In this document: positions 51,857 to 63,175 of the stretch, in pieces
Position numbering within the stretch: position 1 is the first letter of the stretch
Layout of the letters: each line of letters opens with the position of its first letter
Assembly (NCBI GenBank): GCA_008933995.1
Contig: WARS01000054.1
Location: 3,773,001-3,837,000 of the forward strand
Length of the DNA: 64,000 nucleotides
DNA from: Datnioides undecimradiatus
Taxonomy: Eukaryota > Chordata > Actinopteri > Lobotiformes > Datnioididae
Direction: 5' to 3'
Notes under the pieces: model-generated
Told to the model about the DNA's origin: nothing
The model's input: only the letters and a program-made list of their open reading frames with translations
Database searches by the model: none
Position numbers and translations under genes: made by a program

Positions 51857-54800
51857 CTGCAGGAAAGGAGCAGTAAGTTGCAGAGTCAGTGTCCAGTTTA
51901 AAGTCAAAGAAGCAGAGGACGGAGAGAACACGAGTGTATCAGTGTTTTTACCACAGGCCAGCTCATCAGATCCATCGGGACAGTCTGAGTAGTTGTCACA
52001 CTGTTGTTTCTTGGTGATACACTGGTTGTCACCACAGCGGAACTGGTTTGGAGGGCAGATGGCTGAAGGAGAAACAAAAGAACAGCCTCATTTGAACCAA
52101 CACGGACAGCTCTTCAAACGTCTCGTCCTGCATACACGTGCGACACACTCCGTGGTGTGTCACGTGGTGGAGCTGCAACTCAAAATGAAATGTGTGTCTG
52201 AAGAGTGCGTCTGTGTGTATGGGAGCTGCACTGCTGTGATGTAAGCAGCTCTGCAGACAGCCTTACTGTAACTGATTTGATGTGTGGCTGGTTACTAGCA
52301 GAGTCTAAACTGTAGCGTTAGTGTTATTTCAACCTACTTTCACAGTCCTGCTCGTCAGAGTGATCAGCACAGTCGGGTTCACCGTTGCAGCGCCTTTGAG
52401 CATCAATGCAGCCTCCTTTATCACACTGAAACTGGGTGGATGAGCATATGGGGCAGTTCTCCTCATCGCTGCTGTCATCACATTCAGGGAAACCGTCACA
52501 GCGCCAGGCCATGGGGATGCAGTCAATCTCCCCTGTGGAGCAGGTGAACTGCTCTGCAGAGCAGGTGGGAGGCTCTGAGAGAGAGGGAGCAGGTCCACGG
52601 TGTACAGGAGGAGAAGAAGAGCAGAAAAGGACAAAGAGACAAAGAGGGGAGCCGTGAGTCAGGGGATGTCAGTGAAGTTCAGGAGAATACAGGATCAGAG
52701 GCTGCAGTGTGTCTCTGTGCAGTCCCTCAGGGGGAATGTCTGTGACCGTGTGTGCCTGCACCACAATATCCCGTTGATGTGGTGTGCAGTTTACCTCCAC
52801 AGTGCAGAAGGTCCTGCAGTAACACCAGGTGCATGGGGCAGGAGCAGCGAGGGGTGCCGTCACCTTTCGCGATGCAGATGTGAGAACAGCCACCATTGTC
52901 ACGGGAACAAGGGTGGGATGCTGGAGATTGGAAACAGTCATGACTTGAGAGCCAGACACAAACAACCAGCTCAACGTTGCCATTGTGTTAGTACAGCCTG
53001 CTGCACTGAACTACTCATGGTCAGCACGTGGCAGCATCAGAGATCCATACCAAACTCCTGGGGATCCATCTCTTCCACAGCGTGGATGGAGGTCAGATAC
53101 GATATCCGCCCCTGTATGCGTGTACGTCCGTCTCCGGTCAGCTTGTCCACCCTCTCTATCATCTGCTGCTGCCGGTCGATCCAGTACACATGATCTCCCA
53201 GAACGGTCAACCCCATTGGCTGCAGAATGTTGGAATCCTGGAGGACGATGCGATTGGCTCCTGGGGTGAAGATGGGTTGGTGTCGTAAGAAAAGACCAAT
53301 ACCAATATATCATGTATATAACCCTACTTGTACATCAGTGTAACGTAAGTCTTATTCACCTCTGACAAAATGAATCATCATATTCTGCCTTCATGGCTGA
53401 GACGCTGAGGCTTCATGCACAGACTGTGGTAAACACTGTGTTTAATCCCTATGCTGTTCTGACCAGCAGTGCACTCATCACGCTCATCACACTCCACACA
53501 CTAGTCAACAAACTCCACACACCCGTCACACTTATCACCAGCAGCTGAATATGAAAAAAGGACTGTTTGCTGCTGCCTCGAGCCATCTGACCAAAAAAAG
53601 ACAAAACAGTGCAGCAGTATCTGTGTTCTTTGGTCTCTGTTCAACAAATCATATCGGTGTGTGCGCGTGTGTGTGGACCAGCCTCAGTAAATGTCTGCTT
53701 TTGGTCATGTTTTCAACGTGGCTGTATGGGGCTATAAATAAGGCACTGGAGTCTCTGGGAGGTCAGACTGGGAGCAGGGAGGATTCAGCTTGTTTAAGTA
53801 TGTCAGCGGATTTTGCTGACCACTGATGCTGAGCCTGGGTATGTTTGGTTTAGTGGCGGTGGTGGCGGTACTCGTGCCACCTCTGGTGAGCGGGAGATGT
53901 GACAGTGAGCTGATGTCAGACTGGATCACAGCTTATAACACAATGCAGCTTAGTAGCTGAGTAAAACAAAATGATTTGAAGAATGTTACAGATATTAGAA
54001 GCTTTAAAAACACATTCAGCCATTGAAACCTTAATTAATGTTGATAATGAGAACGAAGGACAGCACCCATGCATCAATTATCATTAACCATTGTTAAAGT
54101 GGGAATTCTGTTGCCTGTTTAATATCTTAAAGGACAACAAGCTCAAGTCTTTGCAACTGAGCAGCTCACACGCTGTATGTTAGGAGTTCTGAGGAGTATT
54201 AGTCTCTTCCTGGAAAAGCTGAAACATATGGAGAGACTATATCCCAGCCAGGTTTATTCTATTTCTTTATTTGAAGTGTCTCTGGTCACTGACCTGTCAG
54301 GTCACTGCTCTCGATGCGTTTGAGGTCAGCATCCACCCAGAACAGTTTTCCCAGTTTATTGTCCAGAGCCAGAGCGACGGGTCTGATCAGCCCGGTGGTG
54401 AACAGGGACTCTCTCTCAGTCCCATCCAGACTGGCTCCTTCAATCTTAGCTGAGCGCTCCTGCACGGTGGTGAAGTACATGTACCTGCAGGGGGCGACAC
54501 AGATGCATTGATTGAGCCAATGCTCTCTGTGTCCCTGGGATACCTTCGGGACACAGCCACTCATTTCCTGCCATGCACAGAGTGAAACACATTTAAATGG
54601 ATCGAGGAATATGTTTTGTTGAAGCACTGAAGTAAAGCAGTGCTCACCCTTTCTCAGCATTGACCACGATGGCTCTTGGCTTGTCGGTGTCGTCCTTCAG
54701 GACCACGCCCACAGTGTGCCCGTCCATCCTCTGCACGTTGATGGTGTTGGTTGTCTCACAGGTCCAGTAAATGTGGCGGCTGTACGGGTCCAGGCTCAGG

Positions 54801-56267
54801 TCGTGGAGCTGGTTGTCCACTGGATGAACAGTGCTGCTCACTATCATGGAAGACTGTGAGAAAACACAGGAGGGTCCTGCAGTAAGTTTCAGTCAGAGCC
54901 ACGTTTACTTTAGCTATTCTGCACACTCTATCCTAAATCTTAGAATTTCCAGGAGTTGGGAATTTGCAGGTGATCCAAATAATGACAACCATGTAACTGC
55001 ATGTGAGTCTTAGTGTCTGTGAAGAGTAACTTCTAAAAACAAGGTTGCCAATTGTGAGTTTAAACATGTGTTTTCAGGAGCGTGTTACCATGGCTCCGTC
55101 ATCTCTGGCCCGACGGATGTTCTGTCGTCCATCAAGCCAGTACACCAGCCGGTCCAGTGGGTCGTAGCTGACAGCTCGGACGTTCCTCAGGACATGGATG
55201 GGCAGGATGATGTCAGGACTCTGCTCTCCCAAAACCATCCTGCTGATACTGGCCTTCTGACTGAAGAGCAGGAAGCTGGAGGGAGCTGCAGACAGAGAAG
55301 CAGAGAGGAGGGGACGGTGATGGATGAAGGAATGGAGAGAAAGAAAGAGTGAGCACGCTGAGTGGACACTGTGTTCTCTCTGACAAAATGAAGGCTCAAG
55401 TTTGCTCAATGCGTATTGTGAAATATCAAGGCTAACAGGCAGGGTCAGAACCCAGAGCACCAAGCCTAAACACACACACGCATCAGAACAGCTGAAAGCG
55501 CTCTGAATGATGGTCCCTGGAGCTGAGGAAGTGTGGAGGGGCTCCATGTTTGAAAAACAACAAAACTATGCTGGCTTTCCGTGATTTTGTGTGTGTGCAG
55601 GTTTTCACATGAAGGCAACCAAGCGCAGGACCAAGTCCATAATAACCGAAACACACAATCACTCACTCACACACACACACGCACACACACGTTTACACTC
55701 GTCTCACTGATGATGTTTTGCAACTGAGCTGTGAACTGCTGTAATGAGCTGAGCCTGTGGCAGCAGAGAGCAAATCTCCCAGAGAGGTGAAATGATTCCA
55801 TGTGTTCTCTACATAAATCAGCCCGTTGTAAAAGCTTTACAGGGAGTCAGTGCTCTCTCCCTGATGTTACTCATCACTGTGTTAAAGCTTCCTGCATGGA
55901 CAGACTTTTACTGTGTTCCACAGTGGGCCAGTGAGGAGCTCCACTGAAGCACCTGCTCTTTAAATTCATTAAGAGAGGCCATTTCTGCCTCAGCTGCAGA
56001 CAGAGTCAGACCTATCACCTGTTTTATGACTATATTTATTCATACTTCACTGACGTCACGCCGATCTCTAATGTGCTTTGGTTTTGATTTTGTTAATAAA
56101 CTCAAGATTTCCTCCATGGCGGCTTGAACTCCATCACTACAACAGAATCATTCACTACTGTGCCGGCATCACACTGAACAGCGTTCATGACTGCTGCTGC
56201 AAACCCATCACACAGAGTAACGTGTTGCAAAGAAGACATTCAAAAACTAGAGCATGAAAGACCAGAA

Positions 56268-56298
<31 letters not shown>

Positions 56299-58720
56299 TG
56301 TGTCACTGTTTGACTGTTCGAGGTCACCTAAACCTGGGCAGCAGTAAGAGGGAATGTTTCTCATTTGTTCTTACAGCTCCCACTGTCTCTGCAGCTCTGT
56401 ACTTACAGCTGCAGTTTCTTCCATCCGCATTCAAAGTGTAGTGGGAGGCACAGCGGCACTGGGCACCAGCAGGTGTGGCGAGGCAAAGGTGGGCACAGTT
56501 GCCGTTGTTATGTGAGCACTCGTTGGTACCCTCCTGACGGGACGAGTGGAACACCAGGATGTCCAGCATCAGCTCCAGCTGACCCTGAGGACGCAGTGAT
56601 GGAACAGAGCTAAAGCTCAGTATCTCTGGATTAAATACATTGTGACTGACTCAGCATTTTAATTTTGAATATCCCCCCAAATGAAAAAGCCTCCAAAGTC
56701 TCTAAAAGAACAAATGAGGAGCATGTTAGTCAAAGTCACATGTTTAGGTTACTTTGGTGGGTTTGACACTTCGGTTATTAAAGTAGCTCCGTACCTGCAG
56801 CACCACAGTGCGGTTGAGTCCGCTGCGCTTGTCTGCCCGTTCAATACTGCGCAGGTTAAAATCAGTCCAGTAGATAAAATCCCGATACTGCGTCAGACCG
56901 AAGGGGTGAGGGAGGTCGTCTACGATGATCTCCCTCTGGAGACCTGGACAAGATTGGACAATGTCTCTCCTCAGAACAATGTCTTTAACCAAACATCAAG
57001 TTTCCACTATCTTCCGTATTCAAGTTAATGTGGATGAGCTGCATTCAGAAGCCGGCCTGATGGTGGCACTACTGGAAAACTCACAAAGATTCCAAAATCA
57101 ACACACTTCCCTTTTCTTATGGCGTGAGAAGGTGAGCAGTAAATCTCTCCTCCAGCCATTAGTGGTAGAGATCAGTCTGACCAGGACAAACAAATAGAAA
57201 CAAGACGCAATACCCAGCACGGCTTGGTGGAGGCCAGACAAACAATAAGATAACACTAAGTGCTGGGAACTGATTAGTTGTAGTAACCTTGTTGGTGTTG
57301 TTGGGAGAGTAGCAGCTGTTGGTCATATTCCCAATCTTCCCTGAGGATAGACGGACTTGTTTATGTGCACTCTGGTAGATCTGCCATGTATTTTCTGGAC
57401 TATATTCCAAAGTAAGTGGCAGCTATTCAGTTGTTGTGTAACAAAATCCAGTCATTCGTTGTGTTTTTATCTTGCCAATAGATGCAAATAGATGAATAAT
57501 GAGTTCTCCATAAAGCAATCTTGTTCTGACGAGAACTCGAGGTCCACTTGACCAATAGACCATGACGTGTGGTTCAGAGACCAGAAAAAAGCCAAACTTC
57601 AGATCAATGAGGACAGCTGATGGGCGGAGGTCAGCAGACTTCTCCACAGCCTTGCATTTGCTGAGTCATGCCTACTTCAGACTGACCCTATCAAACATCC
57701 TCATAACTAAATGCTGTCTGTCTGTGTTTCATGGGGAAATAAGGTGGAGCCAGTCTGACTCTGACTTTGATCTTCTGATTAAATTCGTGACGTCCGCCTC
57801 AGCCATCAAACCACACATGCCCTGTGCTTCACAGGTTTCTGTGCATGTGTATAGCTGTGACCCAATGTGATGCACTAACATCTTGAATTGTAATGATTGA
57901 AAATGCTCATATTTCATATTTCTCCTGTCACTTGATCATCAGGAGGCTTCAGTCTGTGATGAAGCTTCAGTCTGTGATGAAGCTGCTGCAAAAGACAGAC
58001 ACCTCATGGGGTGAGGAGGAGGAGGAGAAAGGTGCTCAGACAACTTGCTGATTTGCTTTAAACACTAAACAAGGGAATACTTATTGTTTAGGTGTGATTG
58101 TCACATATTTGTCAGTTTATTGCATCTGCATGGTGGCTGCCAGGTTGATGGAATGTTGTGTGCTGTGTCCAAACCTTGCATGTTGGCGCTTTCGATCATG
58201 CATGTGTCCAGGTCGGTCCAGTAGAGTCGATGGTCTATGTAGTCAATTGTCAGTCCATTTGCCCGACCCACTTTATCCACCAGGGTAGTGATGGTGCTGC
58301 CGTCCATGTATGCTCTGGCTATACGGGGCCGACCGCCCCACTCTGTCCAGTACATGTAGCTGTGGACACAAAACACAGTTTCAGCCAGGGACACACATCT
58401 CCACATCTACATGCATAACAGAGTTACCAAAGGGTTAATCGTGCCTTCAATAAAATCAGTTTTTTTCTGATACGAGACTTCCTGAAGTGGATCATGTATT
58501 CCAGAAACCTGTTTCCACTTTGTAACGTTTGTTTTCTTAAGTTCTATGACAGCAACTTTGTTTTTATTGTCTTATTAATGTGTGAACATACAGTCGTATG
58601 CCATCATAAAATGACATCAGATGCCTCCCGGCAACTACGCTGACAGCTCTGGGCCATGACATCATCGGGACATCACCAAGTGAGTGATGTGTGTAGGGCA
58701 AATCGACAAGCAGGCACAGG

Positions 58721-58782
<62 letters not shown>

Positions 58783-61700
58783 TGTCTTGGGGTGGTTTGG
58801 TTTGGCCAGAGATGAACAGTGATCCTGTCGGTGTTGTTAACAAACAGCTTTAATAGATTCCTGCCTCTCTCAGCTGGAGGTTGTGGGGGAAGGAGGCGGG
58901 ACGCTGGCTGTTGCACCTACATACCAACACAATGACACGGCTGCACTCTCACTACCTCAGACGGAGTGAGGAGACACGCTACATGAAGTCACTGGCACCA
59001 ACACACACCCCACAGAGATGTGGACCTCCGGCATTAAACAGGTGTCTGACAGTAGTGATTTAACCTCCACAGTCAGGTACTGTAAGTCACACTCATGCTC
59101 TCAGTGTTCCTCCTCCAACAGGGACAGTGGTAAACACATGATGAGGTCAAGATGCTTCACAGTTCAGCAGACTTGGCCAAGCACTTTACAATAAGGAGTG
59201 CAGATCTAAGAACAGACTGGGGGTCCTGTATTACTGCATCAATAGGTCATAATTAGCTGGTAAATATCTGTGAAGTAGTGCAATACAATGCAGAGTGGTT
59301 ACTGAGTAACCCTCATCACTTATCATTACTCATCCATCAGTTAGCAACAGATTAGGAGTTATTATGGAGGCCTCAATCAACAAGCATGTAACATTTGATC
59401 AGGAGTTACTCACAAACTAACAGTTAACTGGCAGTTACTTCCTCATCTGTTGCCTAGCAACAAACCAACATTAAGATTAAGAAACCTTTATTGTCCCATA
59501 ATGGGGAAATTGCATTGTTGCAACAGCAAAGGTAAGAGCAGCAGTAGAACAGTAGAATAGCAATAGTACAATATATGGTAATAAAAAAAATAAATAAAGA
59601 TACTGATATTGCACATTGGAATGTTGGAAGAAGATTGCACAAATCAGTGTGGTTATTGTACAGTCTGACAGCAGCAGGAAGGAAAGATCTTCGGAATCTT
59701 TCCTTCACACATCGCGGGTGGAGAAGTCTGTGTATCTTATTGTATGTGATGATTCCTATTCTCACCCGTTGGCTGGGTCCAGTGCTAGTGAGCGTGGGTT
59801 GTCCAGTGAGCGCGGGTTGTCGAGGTCCTTACAGACCAGGACCTGCCGGTACTGGCCGTCCAGCCGGGCCACCTCGATGCGGTTAGTCCCCGTGTCAGCC
59901 CAGTAGATGTTACGACCCATCCAGTCAACCGCCATGCCTTCTGGGTAGTCGAGTCCGAACTCAATGACATGTTCCACAGAGCTGCCGTTCATATACGCTC
60001 TGCTGATAGTCTGAGGGGAAGGAGTGAGAGCAGAGTGAGGGAAACAGAAAGAAGCAACTTCCTACTGTAACTATGAAGCGCAGTCAGGTACAGTCAGGTA
60101 GAACTGTCCATAGCGCGTAATCTGAGTTGATTAAATCCTTTAATAGAATTTTAGAACTCAGATCACTCGATACATAAATTAAACAATGCTTATGTTTTCT
60201 GCTGAAACTCCACCAAATGTGGACAAGCCCGCTCACCTTGGCCTGTATGTCCGTCCAGTATATTCTCCTTTCAGACACGTCAAAGTCGAGAGCGGACGCC
60301 TCTTTCACTCCTGTCAGAGGAATGGCCACGTCGTTGCTGTTGGTACCCAGAGAGATGCTCCTGATGTTGTCCCTGAGCAAACCAGAGCATGACACAGTGG
60401 TTCTGTTATGAACAGCTGCTTTCTTTTCACCAATGCAGTGCAAGTGACCAACGCTCAGAGCCAGCTACTCCTCAGAGTCATTATGAGACTTAAGAGACTT
60501 CAGAGACATTATGAGTGCCAAGTCAGGGCCGAGTTAAAACGGGCCTGAGAGACTGAAACAATAAAAGAATTTCAGACACAGAGACACTCCTCCAGTCTTA
60601 CTGTTGTTCATAGTGACAATCACTGTTGTCTTATTCATGCAGTTGTCAGACAAAAATCTGATTATATTAAGAAAAATACTGCGGAACAAAAACAATGAAG
60701 TTTTGCCACATTTCAGTATAAAACTGCACGTCTAAACAAATAAGGCTTATCTGTTACGTTCTGAAGACAAACTTCATAACATAAGCAGCAGTTTCAGATG
60801 TGAACCTCAGAGTAAACAGATATTCGTGAAGTTTGACAGCAGCTGCTGCTGTGTGATGATGCTGGGCAGGAAAGCAGAAATGAAAGGAAGCAAATGGACT
60901 TGCCCGAGACCGAAGAACACACAGGCTGTATAACATGAGCAGGACGTGAGCAGAGTAGCAATTTCAGTCTTCCGTCTGTGTCTACACAGGATGCATTCAG
61001 GGACAACTGTGAGTGTAGGTCACCTGTGTTTCAGCAGCATTCAGTGATCAACACACGTGCAGTGACATGACTGACTGAAACCACAGCTGAAACGCCTCCT
61101 GGGAAGGCAAACTGTGACTGCTGGGACCAGCAGCTGAGAGTCAAACACCCACGAGACCAAGTCAAGTCTGAGATAAGACAAGAATGTCCTGAGACTTGAG
61201 GCTGAAACCGCACTCGAACATCATAGCCAGCCTCCCCTGGGCAGCTTGGTATGTCAGTTAGTCGTCATTTGTTTTCACTTGTATTTTTTAAGTACATGGA
61301 AGTATATGAAACAAGATAAGGACATGTAGCAGCAAACAAAGCTGTGTAACAGTCAGTGTAGCTGTAGTACAGGTAGACCCACCTGTTGGTGAAGAGCAGA
61401 AAGGCCTCTGGCACCACACAGGTCTGCAGGTCTGACAGCAGCTCCATCCCCATGGGACAGGCACAGCGGACAGCCTGCCGACACCAGAAACACAGATGGC
61501 TGCACCCGCCGTTGTTCACCGCACAGCCATTTGTACCTGCGCACACAGTTTGAACATTCATTTCACACTGCGTTTTACATGCTGTTGTCTTTTCTGCACA
61601 GCGTGTCCTGCTGCTGAGCCGTGAAGACAGCGTGTCCTTACCGTACGTCTCTGTCACTTTCGTGGCTTTCAGTCCCATCAGATCCGGCAGCTGATCGATG

Positions 61701-61858
61701 ATGATCTCTCGCACGGCCGTGGCTTTGTGGACCCTCTCAATGCTGCGTCTCTGCCAGTCAGTCCAGTATATGTAATCGCCCAGCAGGGTAAAACCAAAGA
61801 TGTGAGGCAGCTTGTCCTCCAGCAGGGTCTGTCTGTTAGTGCCATCCACGTTGATAAC
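50721..61858 (-). CDS. lrp5: LRP5 Wnt co-receptor, 5' partial (18 exons in window)
   Basis: Single-pass plasma-membrane co-receptor that binds Wnt with Frizzled and recruits Axin through phosphorylated PPPSP motifs. Eighteen exons with GT-AG sites join in one frame for 1,115 codons (3,348 bp with stop). They cover the end of YWTD propeller 2, EGF-like 2, propeller 3, EGF-like 3, propeller 4, EGF-like 4, three LDLa modules, the transmembrane segment and the cytoplasmic tail. The ending [14 protein letters not shown]...[11 protein letters not shown] has the LRP5 form (YFHL rather than LRP6's YSHHL). Signal peptide, propeller 1 and most of propeller 2 lie beyond 64000. Three differences from mammals: an 18-bp in-frame tandem duplication in propeller 3, and introns splitting the exons I equate with mammalian 9 and 12. 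Exon sizes otherwise match the mammalian gene as I recall it. Confidence 0.97.
51331..51359. repeat. (GT)n microsatellite in lrp5 intron
   Basis: GT units, with one GC interruption, in the intron left of exon 51392-51534. Confidence 0.9.
51952..52920 (-). CDS. lrp5: lrp5 exons: EGF-like 4 and three LDLa modules
   Basis: Exon 52795-52920 (126 bp) encodes [20 protein letters not shown] and [11 protein letters not shown]. Exon 52338-52574 (237 bp) encodes two LDL-receptor class A modules with calcium-site endings [16 protein letters not shown] and [16 protein letters not shown]. Exon 51952-52062 (111 bp) encodes the third, ending [16 protein letters not shown]. Lengths equal those I recall for mammalian LRP5. 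Confidence 0.95.
53051..55285 (-). CDS. lrp5: lrp5 exons: propeller 4
   Basis: Exons 55089-55285 (197 bp), 54648-54853 (206), 54294-54484 (191) and 53051-53260 (210). Landmarks in order: [87 protein letters not shown], and [20 protein letters not shown]. All splice phases agree. It ends in DPQEF before EGF-like 4. Confidence 0.95.
56268..56295. repeat. (AC)n microsatellite in lrp5 intron
   Basis: About 14 AC units. Confidence 0.95.
56407..60372 (-). CDS. lrp5: lrp5 exons: propeller 3 and EGF-like 3
   Basis: Exons 60237-60372 (136 bp), 59766-60010 (245), 58175-58359 (185), 56795-56943 (149) and 56407-56584 (178). YWTD-type repeats include [64 protein letters not shown] and [17 protein letters not shown]. 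The 245-bp exon is 18 bp longer than the 227 bp I recall for mammals, through a duplicated LDNPRS. The last exon carries the EGF-like module ([23 protein letters not shown]). A 210-bp intron (56585-56794) splits what I recall as one mammalian exon of about 324 bp (149+178=327). Confidence 0.95.
57946..57981. repeat. Perfect 18-bp tandem duplication in lrp5 intron
   Basis: GCTTCAGTCTGTGATGAA occurs twice back to back (57946-57963 and 57964-57981). Non-coding. Confidence 0.95.
58725..58780. repeat. (AC)n microsatellite in lrp5 intron
   Basis: 28 uninterrupted AC units, the longest AC tract in the window. Confidence 0.97.
59468..59750 (-). mobile_element. 3' end of an L2-like LINE, antisense to plus strand
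   Basis: The minus-strand frame reads [20 protein letters not shown], the standard C-terminus of L2/jockey-type ORF2, followed by an AT-rich tail ending AATAAAGGTTTCTTAATC. It begins within about 20 bp of the donor of the lrp5 exon 59766-60010, so most of the 5' part of that intron is LINE-derived. Confidence 0.75.
59787..59822 (-). repeat. lrp5: 18-bp in-frame tandem duplication in lrp5 propeller-3 exon
   Basis: Units 59787-59804 and 59805-59822 match at 16 of 18 positions. In protein they give LDNPRS twice before LALDP. The reading frame is kept. Confidence 0.95.
61383..61858 (-). CDS. lrp5: lrp5 exons: end of propeller 2 and EGF-like 2
   Basis: Exon 61642-61858 (217 bp) begins at a CGCAG acceptor with [20 protein letters not shown] and carries the YWTD repeat [17 protein letters not shown]. 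Exon 61383-61536 (154 bp) encodes the cysteine-rich EGF-like module ([24 protein letters not shown]) and ends FLLFTNR with the Arg codon split AG/G. The donor is GTGGGT. A 1,010-bp intron follows, in the middle of what I recall as one 290-bp mammalian exon (154+136=290). Confidence 0.95.
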
Positions 61859-63132
61859 CTGCGATGGGAAGAGAAAGAAGACAGAGAGAAACCTTCAGAG
61901 CTTTCCATCAGCTACGGTTAAAAACTCATTCTTACAGCCTAACATTGTTCACGGTCAAAAGAACTATTATAACAAAGGATGTAACAGTTATGACAGCTGT
62001 ACCCGGCACCTTTGAAAGGTAAAATCACAGTGTCAACAACTTCACCAAACAGTCCTTGAGTAATTAACCAAAAGCACCAGCTCCACAGATGCTATTCCAT
62101 AACTAACCCTGACCTTTGACCTCCCAGAGGAGGGATTTCATTTTCCATCCAGGGAGCACTGTAAGAATTCCGAGGTTGTGGGTGAAAATGCTGGGAAAGT
62201 GGTGGAAAGGGAAGAGAGAAGCTGGAGGAAACAGGATGGAGGGAGACAGCGACTGATGAGACAAAGGTCAGAAAGCGGGGATGTCCACAGGAAGGTATGA
62301 GTCCAAAAATACCTGAGCTGCACTCAATAATGGAAACAGCTGAAAATTGATTTTAAAGGGGACTTCCACCCATTTTCAAGATCAACACGCATCCTTCTCT
62401 GCCACTGGAGAGGCTTACTGTGGCGACAGGGGAACAAGTGGCCCTGGTCTCTTTCACTGCAGTGAAATGTGAATGAAAATCAGGAGCTGATGCCTGAACT
62501 TGATCAGTGAAAAACAAAGTGAGTTTGTTTTAATGTTTCCATGTGAATGGAAAGGCAGGGGGACATAGGGAGCGCCAACTCTTAGTCCTTTTTCTGTGGT
62601 GAGAGAGCTCAACATGCTGCAACGGCAGGAAAACAGACGAAGCACGGGAAAAAGAACAAAACAACCTCACCGCTGTGACAACACCACACTCCGACAAAAC
62701 AAACAGCGCAAACTCACCAAACACAAGCTCATTTGGAAATCCATTCACCAATCTGACAACACAGGAAGCACTCTGTCTTCCCCGCAACCACCTGCTTCAC
62801 TCACGTACCAAACAGCACAGAACAATGACAGTCATGGTGAAATGACTCAGTCCAGCTGCTCCAGCTGTTCTTAGTCTCACTTAGTAAAATGAAGTGGAAA
62901 CAGGAAGACTTCTCTCCTTTGCAGTGCAGCTATCTTTACATATCCACAAAATGTAGTTTAGAGGTTCCTGTTACAACACAACAATACATACAACACTAAC
63001 ACACACACACACACACACAAATGCACAACACATAGCTTTACTCTGTGAGGGTTTGTGTGTGTGTCGGTCACAAGGCATCTATTACTAGGTCGATGAAAAC
63101 TGATACAGGCAGCCCTGCCAGCAAATCCCCCG

Positions 63133-63175
<43 letters not shown>

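Noticed and set aside
54484-54500. CTCF-like GCAGGGGGCG motif
   Set aside because: It coincides with the polypyrimidine tract and AG acceptor of an lrp5 exon, which explains the bases.
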